A stretch of 11,500 nt of DNA from M55B157 sp965657825 (GTDB lineage Bacteria > Actinomycetota > Actinomycetes > S36-B12): assembly GCA_965657825.1 (NCBI GenBank), contig CBFHQG010000073.1, positions 1 to 11,500 of the forward strand, written 5' to 3'. Every line of letters starts with the position of its first letter. Within the stretch, counting starts at the first letter, position 1. The notes beneath the pieces were generated by a model. That model ran no database searches. It was not told where the DNA came from and was given only the letters and a program-made list of their open reading frames with translations. Position numbers and translations under genes: made by a program. Shown here in pieces: positions 6,687 to 11,500 of the stretch.

Positions 6687-9356
6687 TCAGCGGCTGCCCA
6701 TGATGAGGCGATTCGAGAGTGGCTGACCGTCGGCGCTGCGCAACGAGATGTAGATCTTCTTCCCGGTGCGCCGCTGCCAGGTGAGCTCGCCTGACTCATC
6801 GATGCTGATCCGTGAAATACCCTCGCGGTAACTGTTGTGGCCGGGGAGTTTGAACCACGGGTACACAATGGATCCAGGTGCGAGGCCCTGTGCAACCCCG
6901 CTGACGATGATGCCGGGACGTCCGCGCACCTCAGCGCGCGTTCCGGTGATCATGATCGACGGTGTGCCCGGAACAGCCACCTGTGATGCGGCGGACCAGT
7001 TGCTCCATCCGGATCCGCTGAGCGCCCGCACGCGGAAGGAGTATTCGCTGCCATTGGTCAAACCGTCGATCACGCAGATGGTGTCCTCGGTCAGGCACTG
7101 TTCGCTGCCCTCTTCCGTCATCACCTGATAGGTCGACACGGGAAAGGCACCGGTGTTCGCTGGCGCATCCCAGGACACCGTCACCGATTCATCACCGGCG
7201 ATGACCTGCACATTGGACGGAACGTCAGGGGGAACGGGTGCGGCTGGCGCATCCGATGATCCTCCCGAGCCGGAGCCGGTGATGACAGCGGCAGTCGCAC
7301 TGGACGTCGCCACAGCCGCCGAACCGATTCCGTTATCGGCGGTAGCCACCACCCGGATCAGCGAACCCAGATCTGCGCTCGAGAGGGTGTAGGTGGCACC
7401 GGTTCCTACCACAGTGAACGGCGATGAACCGTCAGGGGCTGATTCCCACTGGTAGGTCACGGTGGGTGCGGGATAACCGGTCAACCCGGTGACACCGGCG
7501 GACAATGTGACACCGACCTGGGCTGTCCCGGTGATGGTCGCTGAGGTGATCGTCGGGGCGGCATTCACCGCCGCAATCGGGCCAAACGCACTCGAGGTGA
7601 CCGTAGTCGGAGTCGAGATACCGTTGTCCGCGGTTGCGGTAACGCGCACGAACTTGTCAGCGACGGAGTTGTCCGGTGTCCAACTCGGCGTCGTCGTCGT
7701 GGCCACCACCGTCGTCGTGGTGAACGTCGTATCGTCAGCGGCCTCCCAGTCATAGGTCACCGTCGGGGTTGGCTCACCGGTCACACCTGATGGAGTCACC
7801 GAGATCGCAGAACCTGCAGGAACAGGAGTGCCCGCCGCCGGCACACCCGGCAGTGTCACCGAGGTGATCGCAGCGAAGGCGCTCGCTCGGGTGGTGCGGA
7901 TGTTCCAGCGGGTGCCTTCGTAGGGGTACCAGTTGGTGATGGAGGCATACAGGCCGAGGGTTTGGGCACCGACGTTGAGGGTGATGGGGGCGGTCCACTC
8001 ACCGCTGGTAACTGTGGCGGGTCCAGAGCAGCCGACGCCGCAGCCCCACCAGATGGTGGCGTTGGTGGGTAGGGCGCTGGGCTCGGTGGGGTCGGTATAA
8101 AACATGCGGACCCGGATGCGGTCGGTAGCGTGACCGACCACGAGGGTGTCATCTTGGTCGGCGGGGTTGAATGCGGCTCCGGTTTTGCTTGCCAACACCG
8201 TGGAATCGTCAGCGTTGATGATCTCATAACCGCTAATGGGCCAGGAACGAACGAAGCGCAGGGTGTAGGTCGTTGTGGTGGGTCCGTCAGTGTGAGTGAC
8301 GACGATCTCGTTCATACCCGCGGAGATCGGGACGGGAGTGTTGACAGCGGAAAGGACCGTGATCGGAGCCGAAGGACTGGCCGATCCGAAGGCAACCGTG
8401 GCGGTTGTAGAACCTGAAGCAAACACCGCGTTGATGTTGATCGTGTCATCGGCAGCATTAGCGATACCGGTGAATAGGAAAGGTGTCGCCGACGCATTCA
8501 ACGCCACCGACTCGCCCGTCGCATTCCCATCGACGAGCGTCAGCGCGGACACGGTGTCGGGGGTGAAAGCTGCTGCGCGGGTCGTGCGGATGTTCCAGCT
8601 CGTACCTCCATTAGGGATGGAGGCATACAGGCCGAGGGTTTGGGCACCGACTCTGAGGGTGATCGGGTTGCTCCACTCACCGCTGGTGACGGTGGCGGGT
8701 CCTTGACAGCCGACGCCGCAGCCCCACCAGATCGTGGCGTTGGTGGGTAGGGCGGTGGCTTCAGTGGGGTCGGTGTAGAACATGCGGACCCGGATGCGGT
8801 CGGTGGCGTGACCGACCACAAGAGTGTCGTCCTGGTCGGCGGGATCGAATCCGGCGCCAGTCTTGCTAGCCAACACCGTGGAATCGTCAGCGTTGATGAT
8901 TTCGTACCCGCTGATGGGCCAGGAGCGGGTGATACGCAGGGTATAGGTCGTGGTGGTCGGTCCATCGGTGTGAGTGACGGCGATCTCGTTCATACCCGAG
9001 GAAATCGGGACGGGAGTATTCACCCCAGAGGTGACGGTCACCGGAGTTGAGGGACTTGCCGCACCCAGGGCAACCGTCGCAGTAGTGGTGCCAGAGGCGA
9101 ACACAGCGTTGATATTGATCGTGTCATCGGCAGCATTAGCGATACCAGTGAATAGGAACGGTGTCGCCGAAGCGTTCAACGAGACGTTCCCACCTGTCGC
9201 ATTACCATCGACAAGCGCCAACGAGCTCAGGCCATCGGCTCGAGCCGGCGTGACCATGAAGGCCAGGACGAGTGCCATCACGGCGGTGAACACTGCGATG
9301 ATGCGCACAGAACCCAGCGTGGACTGAGGACTGGTGAGGCTCCGGGGGGTGAGCAT
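6687..9356 (-). CDS. Large secreted multidomain surface protein (889 aa)
   Basis: Exported and probably a cell-surface or matrix protein. The signal peptide spans residues 1-40 (core IIAVFTAVMALVLAF, cleavage after TPARA). Two tandem units follow, 44-267 and 270-494. Each starts with a cadherin-like beta-sandwich (LVDGNATG ... NEIxVTHTDGPTTTTYTLR) and continues with WPISGYEIINADDSTVL and the cysteine motif WWGCGVGC. Next come two Ig-like domains (about 496-594 and 599-691; P-x-P-T-V-T-Y-x-W and VxATADNGI), a Gly/Ser linker (694-701), FN3 (708-796) and a C-terminal module (799-889: IMITGTRAEVRGRPGIIVSG ... ESGELTWQRRTGK ... SNRLI). No LPxTG motif or C-terminal membrane segment is present, so the attachment mode is unknown. 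Start ATG 9356 is supported by TAGCCT six bases upstream. It is first in a likely operon with the broken propeller gene and divergent from a two-component system. Ligand and function are unknown. Confidence 0.9.
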   Translation of the reverse strand: MLTPRSLTSPQSTLGSVRIIAVFTAVMALVLAFMVTPARADGLSSLALVDGNATGGNVSLNASATPFLFTGIANAADDTININAVFASGTTTATVALGAASPSTPVTVTSGVNTPVPISSGMNEIAVTHTDGPTTTTYTLRITRSWPISGYEIINADDSTVLASKTGAGFDPADQDDTLVVGHATDRIRVRMFYTDPTEATALPTNATIWWGCGVGCQGPATVTSGEWSNPITLRVGAQTLGLYASIPNGGTSWNIRTTRAAAFTPDTVSALTLVDGNATGESVALNASATPFLFTGIANAADDTININAVFASGSTTATVAFGSASPSAPITVLSAVNTPVPISAGMNEIVVTHTDGPTTTTYTLRFVRSWPISGYEIINADDSTVLASKTGAAFNPADQDDTLVVGHATDRIRVRMFYTDPTEPSALPTNATIWWGCGVGCSGPATVTSGEWTAPITLNVGAQTLGLYASITNWYPYEGTRWNIRTTRASAFAAITSVTLPGVPAAGTPVPAGSAISVTPSGVTGEPTPTVTYDWEAADDTTFTTTTVVATTTTPSWTPDNSVADKFVRVTATADNGISTPTTVTSSAFGPIAAVNAAPTITSATITGTAQVGVTLSAGVTGLTGYPAPTVTYQWESAPDGSSPFTVVGTGATYTLSSADLGSLIRVVATADNGIGSAAVATSSATAAVITGSGSGGSSDAPAAPVPPDVPSNVQVIAGDESVTVSWDAPANTGAFPVSTYQVMTEEGSEQCLTEDTICVIDGLTNGSEYSFRVRALSGSGWSNWSAASQVAVPGTPSIMITGTRAEVRGRPGIIVSGVAQGLAPGSIVYPWFKLPGHNSYREGISRISIDESGELTWQRRTGKKIYISLRSADGQPLSNRLIMGSR
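6690..6962 (-). other. C-terminal module shared by the exoproteins (reference copy)
   Basis: Residues 799-889 of the 889-aa protein. The pattern is SIMIxGxRxEVRGxxGIIVxG, PW, RIxxDESGxxTWQRRTxK, LRxxDGxxxSN and a terminal Arg. The broken gene carries a second copy at 5033-4761, and 36 codons of a third lie at 11312-11419. In the two long genes it follows an FN3 domain whose sequence is also conserved between them, so the two domains behave as one tail cassette. It may serve anchoring or export; no known sorting signal is visible. Confidence 0.75.
7875..8549 (-). repeat. Tandem 226-aa repeat, second unit
   Basis: Encodes residues 270-494 of the 889-aa protein. It matches the first unit (8556-9227) over its full length, with a four-residue insertion near the end (ITNWYPYEGTR against IPNGGTS). 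Long runs are also nearly identical in DNA, which indicates a recent duplication or continuing gene conversion. Confidence 0.9.
8556..9227 (-). repeat. Tandem 226-aa repeat, first unit
   Basis: Encodes residues 44-267 of the 889-aa protein. The stretch from the LVDGNATG motif to the NIRTTRA motif is repeated directly downstream in the protein. Each unit has two cysteines, in WWGCGVGC, and these are the only cysteines of the repeat. Confidence 0.9.
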
Positions 9357-9362
9357 GTGCTG

Positions 9363-9368
9363 AGGCTA
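9363..9368 (-). promoter_or_regulatory. Probable -10 element (TAGCCT) of the exoprotein operon, leaderless
   Basis: On the minus strand TAGCCT is followed by six bases and ATG 9356. No ribosome site is found, so a leaderless transcript is likely. It lies in the about 120-bp region shared with the divergent response regulator gene. Confidence 0.45.
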
Positions 9369-9463
9369 GATTCACCAGGCCGTCCTCGGGGATTCACCGA
9401 ACACCTGTCATCTCTGTGAGCAGACACCTGCTCGTTGCCCTCCACCCGGCCATCGGTGACGTC

Positions 9464-9469
9464 TACGGT
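9464..9469 (+). promoter_or_regulatory. Possible -10 element (TACGGT) of the response regulator gene
   Basis: TACGGT lies six bases before GTG 9476, the same geometry as at 3684, 4359 and 9363. Because several in-frame GTG codons are close together here, the match is weaker evidence than for the other genes. Confidence 0.3.
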
Positions 9470-9475
9470 GGGGTG

Positions 9476-10156
9476 GTGCAGGTGACCCGGCGCTCGGTCC
9501 TCTATGTCGAGGATGATCCGACGCTGCGCGGCATCCTCACCGACATGTTGCGTACCTCATCGGAACTCGAGGTTGTCGGTAGCGTCGCAACACCAGCCGA
9601 GGCGTTAGCCATCGCACGTGAGCATCGCATCGATGTTGCACTGCTCGATCTCGCCCTCGGCGAAGGTGAGATCACGGGCATCGAACTAGGCATCCGTATC
9701 CGCGAACTTCGCCCGGACACCGGTATTGTGCTACTCAGCCAGCACGTCGTTCCCGACTACATCACGCAACTTCCGGACAGGTATCGCGAGGGCTGGTCAT
9801 TCATCGCCAAACGCAGCGACCTGCGTCTGCCCCGATTAACCGAGATCCTCATTGCCACTTCGCGCGGACTGAACATCGTCGATCCGGAGATCCTTGCGGC
9901 TCGAAAGTCAGCAGCGGCCGACCCTGTCTCGTCACTGACTCCACGCCAGCGCGAGATCATGGCGCTGGCCTCAGCGGGACGGGATGCAACGGCGATCGCC
10001 ACGGAGTTGAACCTCACTGCCGGCACGGTGCGCCAAGAATTGTCGAAGGCCTATGCCGTGCTTGTCCCTGATCCGACTCCCGGCACAGATCTGCGCACGT
10101 CTGCAGTGCTGGCCTATCTACGGGCCGCTCACGGTCATCGACCAGATGCGCCATGA
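9476..10156 (+). CDS. NarL/FixJ-family response regulator (226 aa from GTG 9476)
   Basis: A transcription factor switched by phosphorylation. The receiver domain (about 6-125) has the acidic pair in VEDDP (D13, D14), phosphoacceptor D58 in VALLDLALG, S88 in IVLLSQH and K112 in FIAKRS. The LuxR-type helix-turn-helix (about 154-198) reads LTPRQREIMALASAGRDATAIATELNL, then TAGTVRQEL. The start is uncertain. The frame opens at GTG 9416, which would add 20 residues (SRHLLVALHPAIGDVY) unlike a receiver N-terminus. GTG 9476 or 9482 puts the usual few residues before the first strand (SVLYVEDD), and TACGGT six bases before 9476 favours that one. The gene overlaps the kinase gene by 11 bp and is divergent from the exoprotein operon, a natural but unproven target. 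Confidence 0.9.
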   Translation: MQVTRRSVLYVEDDPTLRGILTDMLRTSSELEVVGSVATPAEALAIAREHRIDVALLDLALGEGEITGIELGIRIRELRPDTGIVLLSQHVVPDYITQLPDRYREGWSFIAKRSDLRLPRLTEILIATSRGLNIVDPEILAARKSAAADPVSSLTPRQREIMALASAGRDATAIATELNLTAGTVRQELSKAYAVLVPDPTPGTDLRTSAVLAYLRAAHGHRPDAP

Positions 10157-11297
10157 CCGCGGACTCATTGTGAAGGTGCGATCGTGGATCGGGCCCTGGC
10201 CACTGCGACCACTGTGGCAGTTCGTTCTCATCGCCACCGTGCAGAATTACGGGGTCAACGAGGGATTCCTGGTCCAGAGACTGCCCGACACCATTACAGC
10301 TGGGAATGTGACCTTTCTTGGTGGTGGCTTGGCCAGATTCGGCTTCTCGATCCTGATGGCCGTTGTGGTTGTGGCAGCGCAGTGGGGCTTCTATCGACTG
10401 TCAACGGCGAGACGTAACACTCAGTCATTCCCCACCTATATTGCGATGATTGTTATTGGTGCGCTTGTCGCATCAGGTGTTCTCGGTGGATTCGCCGTCC
10501 TCAATGGCGAAGACGTGCCGGTGACGGTCCTTGTCGGTATGACTTTCCACTATCTGATTCTGCTGGTCATCGTGCACACCTCGATCGGGGTGATCGGTTC
10601 GCGGATGTCCAACTCGGCTGCCCGAGCCGAGGAGGCGTTGGCGAAACTCAGCGCGCAGGAGCGCCGCTTCGTCGCCTCCGAGGAACGCGCTCGACGTATC
10701 GCCGCAGAGTTTCTCCATGATCGCGTGCAGGCTGACCTGCTCGTAATCGCGATCGAGTTGCGTCGCGTCGGTGAGTCAGCAACCCCTGAGATCGCCAGCC
10801 AGATCGCATCGATCACCGAAGTCGTCGAATCGGTGCGAGTATCGGAGGTGCGCGACACCAGCCGGATGCTCAGCCCATTGGTGCAGTCGACGGGATTGAC
10901 GTCAGCGCTTACGACGCTGGCGCAACGGTGGCGTGATGCGATGCAGGTGAGCCTCGATGTGGATCCTGGGATCGATGCGCTAACCCAGCAGGCATCCGCG
11001 AACCCGGATCTTGCGGTGGGGTCGTATCGCATCATCGAGCAGGCCCTGTTGAATGCTGCCGCCCACGGCCAGGCCCGCCAGGTGCAGGTGTCAGTGTCGA
11101 GTCAGTCACGCGACGGGGTCGACGGCATCCGGTTGTATGTCAGCGATGACGGTGTCGGGTTCGAGCCCGGCGATGTGGTCGATGGGGGCGGCTTCGCGAT
11201 CAGTGAAGTGTGGGCGCGGCTGCTCGGTGGGGATTGGCAGGCGCGGTCGAGCCCGGGCCAGGGCACGAACGTCACCGCGTGGCTGCCGACCTCCTAA
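10146..11297 (+). CDS. Membrane histidine kinase, HisKA_3/NarL-partner type (383 aa)
   Basis: The sensor partner of the preceding response regulator. Four hydrophobic segments (about 24-45, 62-83, 97-119 and 125-150) make up the N-terminus. There is no large extracellular domain, so it may sense the membrane or its lipids, or through a partner. A charged helix (155-190) leads to the dimerisation/phosphoacceptor box FLHDRVQADLLVIAIEL, with H191 as the likely phosphorylated residue. The ATP-binding domain has an N box (RIIEQALLNAAAHGQA, N303), a G1 box (VSDDGVGFEPG, D335), a G2-like GGGFAISEVWARLLGG and the C-terminal SSPGQGTNVTAWLP. ATG 10146 overlaps the regulator stop by 11 bp, suggesting coupled translation. 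GTG 10170 is an alternative, and the open frame extends upstream to 10053 inside the regulator gene. Confidence 0.9.
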   Translation: MRHDRGLIVKVRSWIGPWPLRPLWQFVLIATVQNYGVNEGFLVQRLPDTITAGNVTFLGGGLARFGFSILMAVVVVAAQWGFYRLSTARRNTQSFPTYIAMIVIGALVASGVLGGFAVLNGEDVPVTVLVGMTFHYLILLVIVHTSIGVIGSRMSNSAARAEEALAKLSAQERRFVASEERARRIAAEFLHDRVQADLLVIAIELRRVGESATPEIASQIASITEVVESVRVSEVRDTSRMLSPLVQSTGLTSALTTLAQRWRDAMQVSLDVDPGIDALTQQASANPDLAVGSYRIIEQALLNAAAHGQARQVQVSVSSQSRDGVDGIRLYVSDDGVGFEPGDVVDGGGFAISEVWARLLGGDWQARSSPGQGTNVTAWLPTS

Positions 11298-11437
11298 CCC
11301 CACCAGACGCCATTGTGAACCCGTGGTTCACACTCCCCGGACACACCAGCTACCGCTACGGCATCTCACGGATCAGCTTCGATAAGTCAGGCGAGTTCTC
11401 CTGGCAACGCCGCGCCGGTGAGGATCACTCCCGGTAG
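11298..11437 (+). pseudogene. Orphan fragment of the exoprotein C-terminal module
   Basis: Fourteen bases after the kinase stop, codons 11312-11419 translate to a sequence beginning IVNPWFTLPGHTSYRYGISR and ending SWQRRAG. Over 36 codons, 27 residues equal residues 830-865 of the 889-aa protein (minus strand, 6869-6762), and the DNA is also clearly related. There is no start codon, signal peptide or upstream domain of its own. The similarity stops at 11419, a few bases before a 30-bp-period repeat begins, and the frame then ends at TAG 11435. It is a broken remnant of a third tail cassette, in the opposite orientation to the other two. Confidence 0.75.
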
Positions 11438-11476
11438 TGGCTGCCAGATACGGATCGCTCCCGGAAGTGGCTGCCA
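11422..11476. repeat. Two 25-bp direct repeats at 30-bp spacing, probable end of an insertion element
   Basis: GGATCACTCCCGGTAGTGGC plus TGCCA (11422-11446) recurs at 11452-11476 with 23 of 25 bases identical. The first copy starts where the C-module homology ends. Repeated subterminal sites of this size are known at the ends of IS21-type and some other elements, where they bind the transposase. Only 24 more bases are in the window, and no transposase can be seen, so the element itself is inferred. Confidence 0.5.
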
Positions 11477-11500
11477 CTCGGGGGAGTCACCCCTGGCGAG

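Noticed and set aside
7153..9327. Plus-strand frames antisense to the 889-aa gene, some Val/Ala-rich and up to 136 codons
   Set aside because: They mirror the codon bias and the tandem repeat of the minus-strand gene. Repeat-derived copies appear twice, as expected for shadows.
9416..9475. N-terminal extension of the response regulator from GTG 9416
   Set aside because: The extra 20 residues do not resemble a receiver domain, and a start at 9476 or 9482 gives the normal distance to the first strand and the acidic pair.
10053..10145. Kinase start at 10053 inside the regulator gene
   Set aside because: This would overlap the regulator by about 100 bp with residues that are the shadow of its C-terminus. 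ATG 10146 or GTG 10170 fit normal coupling.
11422..11476. CRISPR-like reading of the two 25-bp repeats
   Set aside because: The gap between copies is only 5 bp, so there is no spacer. Only two copies are seen and no cas gene is present.

Overview
The window is high-GC (about 60-65 %) DNA from a bacterium that looks like a member of the Actinomycetota. The grounds are the GC-rich codon third positions, secreted proteins built from cadherin-like, Ig-like and FN3 modules, a NarL-type response regulator with a HisKA_3-type kinase, and several genes whose start codon lies six bases after a TANNNT hexamer (a leaderless layout common in actinobacteria). I cannot place it to genus. No rRNA, tRNA or CRISPR array is visible.

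Region 1 (1-561, minus): the first 187 residues of an exported protein that runs off the left edge, probably starting at TTG 561. Region 2 (562-1457): about 900 bp without a convincing gene. It carries two perfect TTATCCACA (DnaA-box) sequences and two copies of a TTTCCGCGGAAA palindrome.

Region 3 (1458-4694, plus) is an accessory-looking cassette: a Fic-fold protein whose catalytic histidine position reads glutamine, a complete tyrosine recombinase, a probable AbrB-like/ParE-like toxin-antitoxin pair, and a small PH-like actinobacterial protein. The same palindrome recurs at 4733-4746, just after the last gene, so the cassette is bracketed by it.

Region 4 (4758-9356, minus) holds two tandem genes for large exported proteins. 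The upstream one (889 aa) is intact: a signal peptide, two tandem 226-aa repeats, two Ig-like domains, FN3 and a C-terminal module. The downstream one (seven-blade propeller-like repeats, IPT/TIG, FN3 and the same C-terminal module) is broken by three apparent frameshifts. Region 5 (about 9476-11297, plus) is a response regulator/histidine kinase pair, divergent from the 889-aa gene across about 120 bp, so it may regulate the exoprotein genes.

Region 6 (11298-11500): a 36-codon orphan piece of the same C-terminal module sits directly after the kinase gene. It ends where a 30-bp-period repeat begins that looks like the terminus of an insertion element. The right part of the window has therefore been shaped by duplication of exoprotein tails and probably by an element insertion.
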